Source: Pseudoalteromonas sp. GCY (GTDB lineage Bacteria > Pseudomonadota > Gammaproteobacteria > Enterobacterales > Alteromonadaceae). From it: a stretch of 64,000 bases of DNA. How positions within the stretch are numbered: the stretch's first letter is position 1; every line of letters begins with the position of its first letter. The stretch lies in NCBI RefSeq assembly GCF_016695175.1, contig NZ_CP068023.1, positions 3,115,501 to 3,179,500 of the forward strand, read 5' to 3'. A model generated the notes under the pieces. That model did no database searches. It saw nothing but the letters and a program-made list of their open reading frames with translations, and was not told the origin of the DNA. The position numbers were made by a program, and so were the translations under genes. Shown here in pieces: positions 26,443 to 36,290 of the stretch.

Positions 26443-28405
26443 ACAAGCCATCATTGCCGCGCTTGAAGCCGGCAAACCCATCAGTGGACAATTTGCTGAA
26501 GGTGCTTTTCACCTCGAAGTGAGGGAATACGTGCCTTATGTCGCCACTGCTGTACACGCAGGCCACCGCACCCGTGCTAGCCTAAAAGGCTTGTTCGCCA
26601 TTAGCGATGCTGAGCGTTTACAAGAGGAAGATCCGTTTACCGACGGCATGATTGAATCATTACCCATCACGCTCATTGCGCGTGACTCACGTTACGAATA
26701 CGATCTTAACCGTGCGCCAGAGCTTGCGATATACAAAGAAGCATGGGGCAAACAAGTGTGGAGCCAAGCGCTACCAAATGCAGACATAGATGTTAGCTTG
26801 TCAAAGCATGCAGCCTATTACCGCGTACTCAGTGCGCTGTTAACCACACTTGAGCGTAAGTTTGGAGCCTGCTTGCTATTTGATGTGCACAGCTATAACT
26901 ATCAAATTCGTAGCTACCCTTATGCACCAACCTTTAACATTGGCACCGCGCAACTCGATACCTTGCGTTTTCGCGCCGTATTAGATGAGTTGAAAAAACA
27001 GCTAGGACTGAAAAAGCTGGCAGGCCAGCTGGTGGACTGTGCGGAAAACACGGTTTTTCAGGGCCATGGTTATCAAGCGCAATATATTACCAGCCACTTT
27101 GATAACACCTTAGTGGTACCGCTGGAAGTGAAAAAAGTCTTTATGGACGAAAACAGCGGCGAATTATTCCCTGTGGTGTTTGAAAAACTGCAGCGCAACA
27201 TGCATGTTGCTTTGAGTAAAACGGCAAAAACATTTGCCAAAAATCACTGCTATAAGCCACTTCGCAAAGCAAAATCCACGTCGCAGCTTGACCCTGCGCT
27301 GATTAACGTGGACTCTGCGCTGTACCGCATAGCCAGAAACCTTGAAACGCTGCATTACGTTAACCCAAGTAATATCGCACAAGAGAAACGTCGCTTTTTC
27401 TCGAAACGTCATTACCAGCCTGCGTTTAAATATCGCCCGCTGAAAATTGACCCGTATGAGTTTAAAGAGCAACTCTATCGCTTGCCCGTTGGAAAAATCC
27501 AAGATCCGATCGTAAAAGATTTATATCGTAAAGTGATCGACAGCTACGCCACTAAAATCGAACTGATCACCCAAATTGGTCGCGAAGCCTTTTTGTATAA
27601 CTCGCTACGCTATTATGGTGAGCCGGATTACAACGATATAAATAATGCGACCTTCTTGCTGCACGCGCGCGAAACCGAAACCTTGCCAAAAAAAGACATT
27701 ACAGCCGAGCAAGCCTTAGTACGTTTTAATCAAGCGATTGAGACCATGGGCTTACCTTGTAAGGTCGCTATATCAAGCAAGCTCGTTGCCAAAGCAATGG
27801 TCGACAATAGTAAACGTCTTCTGCTTGTGAATAGCAGTGCGATGCTATCTGAGCTTGATATCAATGCCTTGATAGAGCATGAAATTGGCGTGCACTTACT
27901 CACGACCTTAAATGCTGACGCCCAGCAACTTAAAGTGCTGCACTTAGGTTTACCTGGCAATACCTACACCCAAGAAGGCCTTGCCATCTATCGCGAGTAT
28001 CAATCTGGGCAAATAAATCTGACACGATTAAAAGTATTAGCGCTTAGGGTGATTGCGGTTAACATGCTACTTAAAGGCGATAAATTCTATCAAGTGTATG
28101 AGTTTTTAGCTGACTCGGGTGTATTAAACGTCAATGAAGCCTTTGCGCTGACCACGCGTATTTTCCGTGGTGGTGGCTTTACTAAAGATCACCTCTACCT
28201 AAAAGGCTTTAAAGACATAGTGCAGCTTGCCAATACCCGCAGCTTAGATAATTTATATCTCGGTAAAACGGGCATTGCGCACTTAGATGCGCTGGACGCG
28301 TTAGTAGAGCAAGGTATATTCACAAGGCCTAAATACCTGCCGGATACGAGTCGAGATCCCGAGCCTGATGCGATCCTAAGTTATTTAATTTCTTCAATTA
28401 AATAG
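26426..28405 (+). CDS. N-formylglutamate amidohydrolase domain fused to DUF1704 (QEGLA) metallopeptidase-like domain
   Basis: The 659-residue protein has two parts. The N-terminal part (about 1-270) is an FGase-like hydrolase with an AVHAGHRTR motif, EDPFTDGM, SRYEYDLNR and LFDVHSYNY. The C-terminal part (about 290-650) is DUF1704, known in bacteria as the 'flavohemoglobin expression-modulating QEGLA motif' family and related to eukaryotic tyrosine carboxypeptidases (MATCAP). Its zinc motif is H485-E-I-G-V-H490 and the QEGLA motif has Gln516-Glu517. A hydrolase that removes an N-terminal group and a carboxypeptidase-like domain in one chain, coupled to an ATP-grasp ligase, points to a small-peptide or amino-acid-conjugate cycle. 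The true substrate is unknown. Confidence 0.85.
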   Translation: MLMLSEQAIIAALEAGKPISGQFAEGAFHLEVREYVPYVATAVHAGHRTRASLKGLFAISDAERLQEEDPFTDGMIESLPITLIARDSRYEYDLNRAPELAIYKEAWGKQVWSQALPNADIDVSLSKHAAYYRVLSALLTTLERKFGACLLFDVHSYNYQIRSYPYAPTFNIGTAQLDTLRFRAVLDELKKQLGLKKLAGQLVDCAENTVFQGHGYQAQYITSHFDNTLVVPLEVKKVFMDENSGELFPVVFEKLQRNMHVALSKTAKTFAKNHCYKPLRKAKSTSQLDPALINVDSALYRIARNLETLHYVNPSNIAQEKRRFFSKRHYQPAFKYRPLKIDPYEFKEQLYRLPVGKIQDPIVKDLYRKVIDSYATKIELITQIGREAFLYNSLRYYGEPDYNDINNATFLLHARETETLPKKDITAEQALVRFNQAIETMGLPCKVAISSKLVAKAMVDNSKRLLLVNSSAMLSELDINALIEHEIGVHLLTTLNADAQQLKVLHLGLPGNTYTQEGLAIYREYQSGQINLTRLKVLALRVIAVNMLLKGDKFYQVYEFLADSGVLNVNEAFALTTRIFRGGGFTKDHLYLKGFKDIVQLANTRSLDNLYLGKTGIAHLDALDALVEQGIFTRPKYLPDTSRDPEPDAILSYLISSIK

Positions 28406-28464
28406 GTCAAATTTGCCACTGTGGTTATACTAGTGCCAACTAGTATCTACCCAGTGGCTTTGTT

Positions 28465-29250
28465 TTGACACAACAGGAAATAGATTTACTCGCTTTTGAG
28501 CTGGCAAACCTTCGTCTCAAAGCCGATCTTACGCTCGCGCCAAAGTACAGTTATTTTTCAGATAAACCCTACCCGCTTGGTCGCTGCCTAGAAATTCGCG
28601 ATGAAATGTTTAAACTCGTCACCACGGAGCTCAAGCAAAATTCAGAATGTTTATCTGTACTCAGAAATTACATGCTTAAAGAGAATGCCGAGCTCAAAAA
28701 AGTATGGGGTTCGCTACGCGATGAGTACTTTCAAAATGCGATGTTGGTGGGAGATTGGTATATAGATACCGCAAACGATACCGTGAATGCAAACAAACCC
28801 AGAGTTGAAATCAAACCCATCGCACAATCAGGCTTTTCAGCCATCACTAATTTCGAGCAGTTTGTGAAGATTGCTCGCGCTTACTGGCAAGTGGAGGTGT
28901 TTAAAAACACAGCCTTTCCAGCCATCGCACCTTATTTACCGTTAATTTGTGTCAACGCAAAAGGCGCTACTTGGTTAGCTGCGGCCAATGACGATATGAT
29001 CAAAGTCGCTACCGACAGTGAGTTTAGGCTATCTGAGCAAATCCTCTGTCAGCTGCCAGAGCCTGACTCTGTTATCGTATCTCGCTGGCAGCAGACCCTA
29101 ACTGGCGTCGATGCTTTAGATGACATTTTATTGCAAACAGGAAAGCCCGAGGGGTTTTGCCAACTTTACAGAGCTGCCGAAAAGGCAGCGGATTTAGCAT
29201 TTAGAGACAGAATCGTGCGCGCCTATATGAGCTTACCCAAAGGCGCGTAG
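28465..29250 (+). CDS. Conserved protein of unknown function in the ATP-grasp cluster
   Basis: The 261-residue frame opens with TTG at 28465; the frame has a stop 24 bases upstream and no ATG until residue 48. The protein is soluble and largely helical, with no signal peptide or membrane segment. I do not recognise any family motif. It follows the FGase/DUF1704 gene by 59 bases on the same strand and may be part of the same transcript. No Shine-Dalgarno is clear before the TTG, so the start is uncertain. Confidence 0.7.
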   Translation: MTQQEIDLLAFELANLRLKADLTLAPKYSYFSDKPYPLGRCLEIRDEMFKLVTTELKQNSECLSVLRNYMLKENAELKKVWGSLRDEYFQNAMLVGDWYIDTANDTVNANKPRVEIKPIAQSGFSAITNFEQFVKIARAYWQVEVFKNTAFPAIAPYLPLICVNAKGATWLAAANDDMIKVATDSEFRLSEQILCQLPEPDSVIVSRWQQTLTGVDALDDILLQTGKPEGFCQLYRAAEKAADLAFRDRIVRAYMSLPKGA

Positions 29251-29254
29251 TGAA

Positions 29255-29533
29255 TTAGAAGGAAGCGGGATAAGTCGGTTTTTCGTCCGTAATTTCCCAC
29301 TTATCTTCTGTCGGCCTATCCACTCGACATTGATTTTGCTGTTGGAAACACCTGTCCTCACAGTTTTGTACTTGCATCGGATCCGAGTAATCTTTGCGAC
29401 AGCTCATAGAACACGAACGTGAATCACCTTCGCAATCGACCGGCACATTGCTGACTCTAGTTGTAAAATGTCCACTACAGCCGCTAACAAACACAGCGGC
29501 GAACATTGCTGTTACCCATAATTTTGTTGTCAT
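29255..29533 (-). CDS. Cys-rich lipoprotein with twin CX3C pattern
   Basis: The 92-residue product has a lipoprotein signal with lipobox VSGC (lipid Cys19) and a mature part with six more Cys at 34, 41, 45, 58, 62 and 69. Cys41-x3-Cys45 and Cys58-x3-Cys62 form two CX3C units 12 residues apart, a spacing suggesting a disulfide-pinned helical hairpin. Its start overlaps the yaaA stop by 4 bases (ATGA), so it is translated with yaaA. It converges on the unknown gene at 28465-29250 with a 4-base gap. I do not recognise the family. Confidence 0.8.
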   Translation of the reverse strand: MTTKLWVTAMFAAVFVSGCSGHFTTRVSNVPVDCEGDSRSCSMSCRKDYSDPMQVQNCEDRCFQQQNQCRVDRPTEDKWEITDEKPTYPASF

Positions 29534-30306
29534 TGTTCTGCTCTCAAAAACACCGGCTCTTGAGCCTTTTGCGTTGCTTCTTCGCTAAAGTGATAACCTG
29601 CAATATCAAACGCTTTCAAGCTTTCCAAATCCGATACTTGGTTCTCAATGATATACCTTGCCATCATACCGCGCGCTTTTTTCGCGTAAAAACTGATGAC
29701 TTTGTATTGACCATTTTTACAATCTTTAAAGATAGGTGTGATAATATCGCCTTTTAGCGCTTTCTTATCTACCGCTTTAAAGTACTCGTTCGAAGCTAAG
29801 TTCACCAAGTATTGTGTTTGTGCCCCTTCCATGACCTTATTCAGTTTGTCAGCGATAATCGTGCCCCAAAACTCATACAGGTTTTTGCCACGCGGGTTAC
29901 TTAACTTTGTACCCATTTCTAAACGATAGGCCTGCATTAAGTCAAGTGGTTTTAGGATGCCATACAGCCCAGATAAGATACGTAAATGATTTTGCGCATA
30001 ATTTAAATTAGCCTCAGTTAGGCTTTGCGCTTCTAAACCGACATACACATCGCCGTTAAAAGCAAATATAGCTTGCTTAGCATTGTCTTGTGTAAAGGGC
30101 TCTGACCACTCGGCAAACCTTGCCGCATTTAAGCCAGCGAGCTTGTCGCTTATCTTCATTAAGCTACCGATCTGCTGTGGTGATAAATCGCGACAAACTT
30201 GAATAAGTGACTCGCTATGCTCCAGCAGCTCTGGCTGTGTATGCATCTTGATTGGTGCGGGTGTTTCATAGTCTAGGTTTTTCGCTGGAGAGATAACTGT
30301 GATCAT
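29530..30306 (-). CDS. yaaA: Peroxide stress protein YaaA (UPF0246)
   Basis: YaaA is a DNA-binding protein of the OxyR regulon in E. coli that limits intracellular iron and DNA damage under peroxide. The 258-residue product has the family hallmarks [13 protein letters not shown] at the N-terminus, [11 protein letters not shown] near residue 85, [15 protein letters not shown] near 108, and the [16 protein letters not shown] segment near 205. It is transcribed divergently from tal and coupled to the Cys-rich lipoprotein downstream. I did not identify an OxyR site. Confidence 0.96.
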   Translation of the reverse strand: MITVISPAKNLDYETPAPIKMHTQPELLEHSESLIQVCRDLSPQQIGSLMKISDKLAGLNAARFAEWSEPFTQDNAKQAIFAFNGDVYVGLEAQSLTEANLNYAQNHLRILSGLYGILKPLDLMQAYRLEMGTKLSNPRGKNLYEFWGTIIADKLNKVMEGAQTQYLVNLASNEYFKAVDKKALKGDIITPIFKDCKNGQYKVISFYAKKARGMMARYIIENQVSDLESLKAFDIAGYHFSEEATQKAQEPVFLRAEQ

Positions 30307-30578
30307 GGTTTGCCTATTGACTTAGCTAGTAATTAATGTCAATTTCAACACTATCCCCAAGTAACTTCAAGTGTTTGTCCGCTTTCACTTGGGTTTAAGC
30401 AATTCGCTGTTAAAGTACAGCTTCGTTTTACAACTCGACCTTATATAACAATAACCCTAAATAACGAGTATGATATGTCGCCCGATACGGACATATGACC
30501 TATTCAGCTATTTCATGGTGTTGCAACATAAGGCGTCTAATATCACTTCGCTGTTATCAATATTGGAATGAGGAACAC

Positions 30579-31529
30579 ATGACTTCAGCATTAGATAGGC
30601 TAAAACAACATTCATCAATCGTCGCTGACACCGGTGACATTGAAGCCATCCGCAAGCTACAGCCTGAGGATGCAACAACTAACCCTTCTCTTTTACTTAA
30701 AGCGGCAGAGACACCTGCTTATCAGCCTTATCTAACAGAAGCTTGGGATTATGCCAAAGCCAATGAAAGTGACGCTGACAAGCAATTAGCGCTTGCTTGT
30801 GACTATTTTGCCGTTGTGATTGGTAAAGAAATCGCGAACTCCGTGCCGGGATATATCTCAACCGAAGTAGACGCACGTTTATCTTTTGATACCGAAGCGA
30901 CTATCGAAAAAGCAAAAACACTATTAAATTTATATGAAGCACAAGGCGTAAGCAAAGACAAAATATTGATTAAGATTGCATCGACTTGGGAAGGCATTAA
31001 AGCCGCTGAAGCACTGGAAAAAGAAGGTATTAAGTGTAACCTAACGCTGCTATTTAGCGAAGCACAAGCGCGTGCATGTGCCGATGCAAACGTATTTTTA
31101 ATTTCACCATTTGTTGGTCGTATTCTAGATTGGCACGTTGCCAATGGCTTAGAAAAGCCAACTAACCCACTACAAGATCCAGGTGTACAATCTGTTCGTA
31201 GTATTTTTGAATTCTATAAGCAGCACGGTTATAAAACCGTTGTAATGGGCGCCAGCTTCAGAAATACAGGTGAAATCCTAGCCCTAACGGGTTGCGATAA
31301 GCTCACGATTAGCCCTTCTCTATTAGAAGAGCTTGCTGCAATGCCTGCAAACGAAGATTACCTACTTGAGGCTGACTTTGCGCCTAAAGCAAAACCTGCT
31401 GCGCTTAGCGAAAGTGAGTTCCGTTGGTTACATAACCAAGACGCAATGGCCACAGAAAAGCTTGCTGAAGGTATTCGCTCATTTGCCGATGCGCAAGAAA
31501 CACTAGTCGCACGCTTTAAAGCACTATAA
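30579..31529 (+). CDS. tal: Transaldolase
   Basis: Transaldolase moves a dihydroxyacetone unit between sugar phosphates in the non-oxidative pentose phosphate pathway. The ATG at 30579 follows GAGGA with good spacing and gives [20 protein letters not shown], matching TalB-type enzymes. The open frame extends upstream to 30495 but that part has no likeness to the family. Length 316. The Schiff-base lysine is Lys132 in [11 protein letters not shown]. Confidence 0.97.
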   Translation: MTSALDRLKQHSSIVADTGDIEAIRKLQPEDATTNPSLLLKAAETPAYQPYLTEAWDYAKANESDADKQLALACDYFAVVIGKEIANSVPGYISTEVDARLSFDTEATIEKAKTLLNLYEAQGVSKDKILIKIASTWEGIKAAEALEKEGIKCNLTLLFSEAQARACADANVFLISPFVGRILDWHVANGLEKPTNPLQDPGVQSVRSIFEFYKQHGYKTVVMGASFRNTGEILALTGCDKLTISPSLLEELAAMPANEDYLLEADFAPKAKPAALSESEFRWLHNQDAMATEKLAEGIRSFADAQETLVARFKAL

Positions 31530-31935
31530 GCGCCTTAAACTTTCGATTGCAAAGCGCCGCATAATGCGGCGTTTTTGTTATCGCTCTCAATACAAACCTT
31601 TCTGAACACCTCCTAGATATCACCCGAATTGACCTTCATCAAACTGTCACTTGGTTTTAACCCAAAAGACACAATTGTGTTTTATTTTTATCCCGTCTGT
31701 GGTATATCAATATCACTTGAAGTGAAAATTGATGCCGCTACTTTCTGGTTTTGGTACAAAAAGCAAGCAACACGGGGTTGTTTGTAGCGTACTTTAGCTA
31801 TCAGACTTTTATCGGTTCCTCATGTCGAGGTTTGCCAAATAGTATGAAGAAATCAACGGTGTCATTGCAGTTGTAGTGCTAACAACAGCCAAAGCAAATG
31901 CCACTTTAGGTTGTTTTTATCAATAGGAGATTTTC
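31530..31935. other. Long intergenic region between tal and the DUF3545 gene
   Basis: The 406 bases hold the tal terminator, then about 350 bases without a credible gene. A short perfect inverted repeat, TCACTTGAAGTGA, lies at 31713-31725. The stretch ends with a TAGGAGA ribosome site just before the next ATG. It may encode a long 5' leader or a small RNA, but I see no direct sign of one. Confidence 0.4.
31551..31576 (+). terminator. tal terminator
   Basis: A 7-bp GC-rich stem (CGCCGCA / TGCGGCG) with a three-base loop is followed by five T. It is 25 bases after the tal stop. Confidence 0.9.
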
Positions 31936-32127
31936 ATGGATACCCTAGACGAGTTATTAGAATTATTAGAAAGTCCGGATATTAGGAAAAAAACTTCATC
32001 TAAGGGCAAAAAAAGAAAATGGCGTGAAATTGAAGCGCTAAAAGATAAACAGCGACTACGCAAAGAACTACAGGAATTGGATATTTTCGCAGACAGTGTT
32101 GATTTAGACGAATTTGATTTTAACTAA
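31936..32127 (+). CDS. DUF3545 family small protein
   Basis: A 63-residue acidic/basic protein with an AGGAGA site upstream. The middle part SKGKKRKWREIEALKDKQ followed by RLRKELQELD is the conserved core of the gammaproteobacterial DUF3545 family, whose members are about 60 residues long and have no known function. The ends are acidic. There is no signal peptide or membrane segment. It stands alone and converges on ung with a shared terminator between. Confidence 0.82.
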   Translation: MDTLDELLELLESPDIRKKTSSKGKKRKWREIEALKDKQRLRKELQELDIFADSVDLDEFDFN

Positions 32128-32155
32128 AAAGAGCGCCCTATACGGCGCTCTTTTT
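32126..32155. terminator. Bidirectional terminator between DUF3545 gene and ung
   Basis: A 12-bp stem (AAAAAGAGCGCC and complement) with a six-base loop is flanked by an A run on one side and a T run on the other, so it can end transcription from both directions. Confidence 0.92.
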
Positions 32156-32167
32156 GGTTTTTATCTG

Positions 32168-32836
32168 CTATAGCTCGGCCAATCGCCAGTCAATTGGCTG
32201 TTTGCCCATTTGGGTGAGCAGCTGATTGGTTTTACTGAAATGGCCACTACCAAAAAAGCCGCGATGTGCTGAGAGCGGCGAAGGGTGTGGTGCGTGTAAA
32301 ACATGGTGACGGTTTGTGTCTATGCTCTTACCCTTTTTCTGGGCGTGTGAGCCCCAAAGTAAGAAAATAACACCTTCGCTGTGGGCATTCAGCCTTTCAA
32401 TCACTACATCTGTAAAGCGCTCCCAGCCCAAATGCTTATGTGAATGGGCTTGGCCTTGCTCTACTGTCAACACCGTATTTAACAGCAGTACGCCCTGTTT
32501 AGCCCAGTCAATTAGGTAGCCATGATTAGGTATGCGAAAGCCGTCAATATCCTGCACCAACTCTTTATACATATTATTTAACGACGGCGGTGGCTTAATC
32601 CCTGGCAACACAGAGAAACATAGGCCATGGGCTTGATTAGGTCCATGGTAGGGGTCTTGCCCTAAAATCACCACTTTAACCTGATCGAAAGGCGTGACTT
32701 TGAACGCTTCAAATACTTGTTCATGGGGCGGAAACACATTTATACCTTGAGCGCGACGCTCTGCCACGTAATCCATGGTTTGTTTAAAGTAATCTTGTTG
32801 TTTTTCCTGACCTAACACGTCACTCCACGTTGTCAT
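32168..32836 (-). CDS. ung: Uracil-DNA glycosylase
   Basis: Ung removes uracil from DNA and starts base-excision repair. The 222-residue product shows the water-activating loop [13 protein letters not shown], with catalytic Asp61, and the DNA-intercalating loop [14 protein letters not shown] with its His near residue 184. The start codon overlaps the btuF stop by 4 bases (ATGA). It is therefore the last gene of the cobalamin operon by layout, an unexpected partner for a DNA repair gene. Confidence 0.97.
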   Translation of the reverse strand: MTTWSDVLGQEKQQDYFKQTMDYVAERRAQGINVFPPHEQVFEAFKVTPFDQVKVVILGQDPYHGPNQAHGLCFSVLPGIKPPPSLNNMYKELVQDIDGFRIPNHGYLIDWAKQGVLLLNTVLTVEQGQAHSHKHLGWERFTDVVIERLNAHSEGVIFLLWGSHAQKKGKSIDTNRHHVLHAPHPSPLSAHRGFFGSGHFSKTNQLLTQMGKQPIDWRLAEL

Positions 32837-33684
32837 GCTTCACCTTTTTTCATCATATTATAATGGCTTCGAGAAACGTCGAGTTTACCACATAAATCCG
32901 ATATTCCCTCGAGCATACGATAGCTATAACGATGGAGCAGATCGGCATCTACCGAAATAGTTTGTTGGTACTTTACTGCTGGGATCGAAGGCCATTGCTG
33001 CCATGCAATTGATTTAACTTCTTGTTTAGTCTTTTCTTCAGGGATCACAATCACTTGTGGTGATTTCAACAGAACATTCTCAATGCTAATTTGCGGATAG
33101 TCCGTGGTGGCGTCGGCAAAAACATTTTTCACATTACACACAGTAAATACTTGCTGTAACCAACTTTCGCCTCCCACGGTCATCAGCGGTGATGGCCACA
33201 ATTGATAAAATACAGCTAAGCTAGCGCTTTGTTTATACTGGGCTTTTAGTTCATCTAAACGTTTAGCAAATAAATCAGCCTGTTGCTGAGCTTGGGCTCC
33301 AAGGCCGGTAATTTTACCTAGGCGTAGCAACTCCTCGGGTAGTTTATCTAGATATTTCGCTTCACTATAAATCACGTCAACACCAAAGCTTTCGAGCTTT
33401 TCAAGCATAGGAACGTGACTTGCATTTTTCCACGCGATTATCAGATCAGGCTTAAGTGCCAAAATTTTCTCAACCGAAATGCCTTGATAGTCACCAACTT
33501 GAGGCAGTTGCTTGGCTGATTCTGGATAATCTGCATAGGCGACCGTGCCTACAATCCGCTTCCCAGCTCCTATTGCATAAAGATTTTCGACAATATGAGG
33601 CGCAAGCGCGATGATCCGCTCTGCGGGCTTAGCACTAATGCTAAAGGTAAAACCTAAAACAATAAATAAGGCGAATTTTAGCAT
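32833..33684 (-). CDS. btuF: Periplasmic cobalamin-binding protein BtuF-like
   Basis: The 283-residue protein has a signal peptide ending near Ala18 and the fold of class III ABC binding proteins. Typical stretches are [61 protein letters not shown] (seen in parts) and [10 protein letters not shown]. BtuF captures corrinoids in the periplasm for BtuCD. It overlaps ung by 4 bases and cobO by one base. The btuDC genes are at the head of the same gene run, which supports the assignment to corrinoids rather than siderophores. Confidence 0.88.
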   Translation of the reverse strand: MLKFALFIVLGFTFSISAKPAERIIALAPHIVENLYAIGAGKRIVGTVAYADYPESAKQLPQVGDYQGISVEKILALKPDLIIAWKNASHVPMLEKLESFGVDVIYSEAKYLDKLPEELLRLGKITGLGAQAQQQADLFAKRLDELKAQYKQSASLAVFYQLWPSPLMTVGGESWLQQVFTVCNVKNVFADATTDYPQISIENVLLKSPQVIVIPEEKTKQEVKSIAWQQWPSIPAVKYQQTISVDADLLHRYSYRMLEGISDLCGKLDVSRSHYNMMKKGEA

Positions 33685-34280
33685 CAGTAGTCAAACCCTT
33701 TTTGCGCCTTAATGCCGGCCTCAAAGGCATGCTTCACATTACGCACTTCACTCACGGTATCTGCAAGCTCGGTCAGACGTCGATGTGCACCGCGCCCAGT
33801 TACAATCACTGACTGCATGGTAGGACGGTTTTCTAGCGCCGTTATGACTTCGTCCAAATCTAGATAGTCATAGCTCAACATATACGTAATTTCGTCGAGC
33901 AATACCAAGTCGATGCTTTCATCTTGTAGCCATACTTTTGCTTGCTGCCACGTCGCCTGCGCAGCAGCAGTATCGGTTTCACGGTTTTGCGTTTCCCATG
34001 TAAAGCCCGTTTTCATGACCGCAAATGGTACGCCGACTTTTTCGAGCAAATTGCGTTCACCACAATCCCAGGTTCCTTTAATAAACTGTACAACCGCAGC
34101 GTTCATACCATGACCGACACAACGCGCAACGGTGCCAAAACCAGATGTTGACTTACCTTTACCGTTACCCGTGATCACTTGCAAAATACCCTGCTCTTGC
34201 TGCGCCGCGGCAATTTTTTCATCGACTTGTTGTTTTACTTTTTGCTGTCGTTGCTGATGCTTATCTTGTTGTTTGCTCAT
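33684..34280 (-). CDS. cobO: Cob(I)yrinic acid a,c-diamide adenosyltransferase
   Basis: CobO (BtuR/CobA type) attaches the 5'-deoxyadenosyl ligand to cobalt. The ATG at 34278-34280 follows GAGGA with six bases' spacing and lies one base after the cobQ stop; a TTG twelve bases earlier is not needed. The 198-residue product has a polar, Gln-rich N-terminus, the P-loop GNGKGKST (38-45), and LVLLDEITYMLSYDYLD. It is in the middle of the cobalamin operon. Also known as btuR or cobA. Confidence 0.95.
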   Translation of the reverse strand: MSKQQDKHQQRQQKVKQQVDEKIAAAQQEQGILQVITGNGKGKSTSGFGTVARCVGHGMNAAVVQFIKGTWDCGERNLLEKVGVPFAVMKTGFTWETQNRETDTAAAQATWQQAKVWLQDESIDLVLLDEITYMLSYDYLDLDEVITALENRPTMQSVIVTGRGAHRRLTELADTVSEVRNVKHAFEAGIKAQKGFDY

Positions 34281-34281
34281 G

Positions 34282-35754
34282 TTATTCCTCAATTATTTTC
34301 ATCAATTTTTGCCAATCTAAATGTGCTTCACAGCTGTCGGCAAGACGCGTAATTTGCTGCTCTCTGTGCTTCGCTAAATCAATCGCGGCTGTTCCCGCTT
34401 GCTTACTACCGGCCCAAGACAAGATAGCCTGTGTCGCGGTGACCGTATCAAATAAACCATGTAAATAGGTAGCTGCAATTTGATTATCTCGAGAGATAAA
34501 ACCATCTTTCACACTGTTATTTGGATGTGTGCTAAATCGCAAGAATGGCACCTCTAGTGCCGCTCCAGAAGAGATCCCAGCATGAATTTCGTAACCACAA
34601 ATTTCAGCACCTTGCTCATCCAATTGGCAAATGCCAGATACTTGCGTCAGTACTTTTTGCTCTGAAAGTGTGGTCTCAAAGTCAGCCAGACCAAGCCCAG
34701 CGACTTCACCGAGAGTTGATTCCACCGCATTTGGATCTCTGATGAACTTACCTAACATTTGCAAACCGCCACACACACCTAGTACCTTACCACCGTACCT
34801 CAGGTGCCGTTTGATTTCTTCCGCCCAACCCTGTTTGCGTAAGAAAGTTAAATCGCTCAACACATTTTTGCTGCCGGGCAGAATGATTAAATCACAAGGA
34901 CCGATAGATTCTTGATAGCGCACATAACGCAAATCCACTTCAGGGTTTAAGCGCAAGGTGTCAAAGTCGGTGTGATTACTAATATGAGGAAATAGTAAAA
35001 CCCTGACGCTTAACGATCCCCGTTCACAGATATTGTCCACCGTCACCGCATCTTCTGCATCGAGCGCTAGGCCATGCAAATAGGGCAATACCCCAAGTAC
35101 AGGCTTACCCGTTTTTTGCTCGAGCCAGTCAAGTCCTGATTGCAATAACGCAATATCACCACGGAAGCGATTGATCACAAATCCTTTAACCAAGCTTTGT
35201 TCATAGTCACTTAATAGCGCAAGTGTGCCAACCAAGTGTGCGAACACCCCGCCTTTGTCGATATCAGCGATAATGATCACGGGGCATGCAACTTCACAGG
35301 CAAACCCCATATTGGCAATGTCATTTTCACGCAGATTGATCTCAGCAGGGCTCCCCGCCCCTTCCACTATGCACAGCTCAAATTGTTCGCTGAGGCGTTG
35401 ATGTGAGGAAAGTACGGCCTCCATCGCTACCTTTTTGTAATCATGATAAGCGGCTGCTTCCATATTGCTAATGGCTTTCCCGTGAATGATCACTTGTGCG
35501 CCGGTGTCGGAGTTTGGTTTAAGTAAAATAGGATTAAAGTCTGTGGAAAGTGGGACTTTTGCGGCCTCGGCTTGGAGTGCTTGTGCCCGACCAATTTCAC
35601 CGCCGCAAGGCGTGACGGCACTATTTAGTGCCATATTTTGCGGCTTAAAAGGCGCAACGGATAAACCTCTACGTTGCAGCACCCGGCAAAGTCCCGCAAC
35701 CAGTGTACTTTTACCGGCATCCGACGTGGTGCCCTGCACCATTAAGGTTTTCAT
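34282..35754 (-). CDS. cobQ: Cobyric acid synthase
   Basis: CobQ (CbiP) amidates four carboxylates of adenosyl-cobyrinate a,c-diamide with glutamine and ATP. The 490-residue protein has an N-terminal dethiobiotin synthetase-like ATPase domain ([18 protein letters not shown] at 5-22) and a C-terminal triad glutamine amidotransferase domain with the nucleophile in [12 protein letters not shown]. It overlaps cobU by 4 bases and is followed by cobO after one base. Its presence is notable because no upper corrin-ring genes are in this window. Confidence 0.96.
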   Translation of the reverse strand: MKTLMVQGTTSDAGKSTLVAGLCRVLQRRGLSVAPFKPQNMALNSAVTPCGGEIGRAQALQAEAAKVPLSTDFNPILLKPNSDTGAQVIIHGKAISNMEAAAYHDYKKVAMEAVLSSHQRLSEQFELCIVEGAGSPAEINLRENDIANMGFACEVACPVIIIADIDKGGVFAHLVGTLALLSDYEQSLVKGFVINRFRGDIALLQSGLDWLEQKTGKPVLGVLPYLHGLALDAEDAVTVDNICERGSLSVRVLLFPHISNHTDFDTLRLNPEVDLRYVRYQESIGPCDLIILPGSKNVLSDLTFLRKQGWAEEIKRHLRYGGKVLGVCGGLQMLGKFIRDPNAVESTLGEVAGLGLADFETTLSEQKVLTQVSGICQLDEQGAEICGYEIHAGISSGAALEVPFLRFSTHPNNSVKDGFISRDNQIAATYLHGLFDTVTATQAILSWAGSKQAGTAAIDLAKHREQQITRLADSCEAHLDWQKLMKIIEE

Positions 35755-36290
35755 ACGTCTTTACCTTTTAAACATTGTGGCAAGCCTGCAATAACAAAAT
35801 CGACTCTGTCGGCCAATTTGGCAATGTCTTGATGGAGCCAACCAGACTCATCAACAAACTCACGGCTTAATTCGCCCAGCGGCACTATCCCATGCCCGAC
35901 TTCGTTACTCACCAAAATAACAGTGGCGGCACAGCTTTCTAGTGCCGCCAGCAAATGTTCTTTTTTGTCTATGGTCGCGGCCTTACCCATTTCGCATAAA
36001 CCAAAACTCAGCCATAAGGTCAAACAGTCGATAAGTAACAGCGCATCTTCGCGTGCAGTAGCAATAAGCTTATCAATATGCCACGGCTCTTCCACTAGCT
36101 GCCAGCGGCTATCGCGCTGCATTTGGTGAGCAAATACTCGGCTTTTCATTTCTTCATCTTGAGCCTTTGCAGTTGCAACATAGTAAAGTTCGTTCACCGC
36201 ACCTTGCTCTAACATTAGAATAGCGCGCTGCTCTGCCAAGCGACTCTTGCCTGAGCGAGCACCGCCCAGTATTAACTGTATTTGTGCCAT
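35751..36290 (-). CDS. cobU: Adenosylcobinamide kinase / adenosylcobinamide-phosphate guanylyltransferase
   Basis: CobU activates adenosylcobinamide to its GDP form. The 179-residue product has the P-loop GGARSGKS (9-16) and the conserved [14 protein letters not shown] segment near residue 120. It overlaps cobQ by 4 bases and the cobS stop by one base (TAATG). Also called cobP. Confidence 0.96.
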   Translation of the reverse strand: MAQIQLILGGARSGKSRLAEQRAILMLEQGAVNELYYVATAKAQDEEMKSRVFAHQMQRDSRWQLVEEPWHIDKLIATAREDALLLIDCLTLWLSFGLCEMGKAATIDKKEHLLAALESCAATVILVSNEVGHGIVPLGELSREFVDESGWLHQDIAKLADRVDFVIAGLPQCLKGKDV

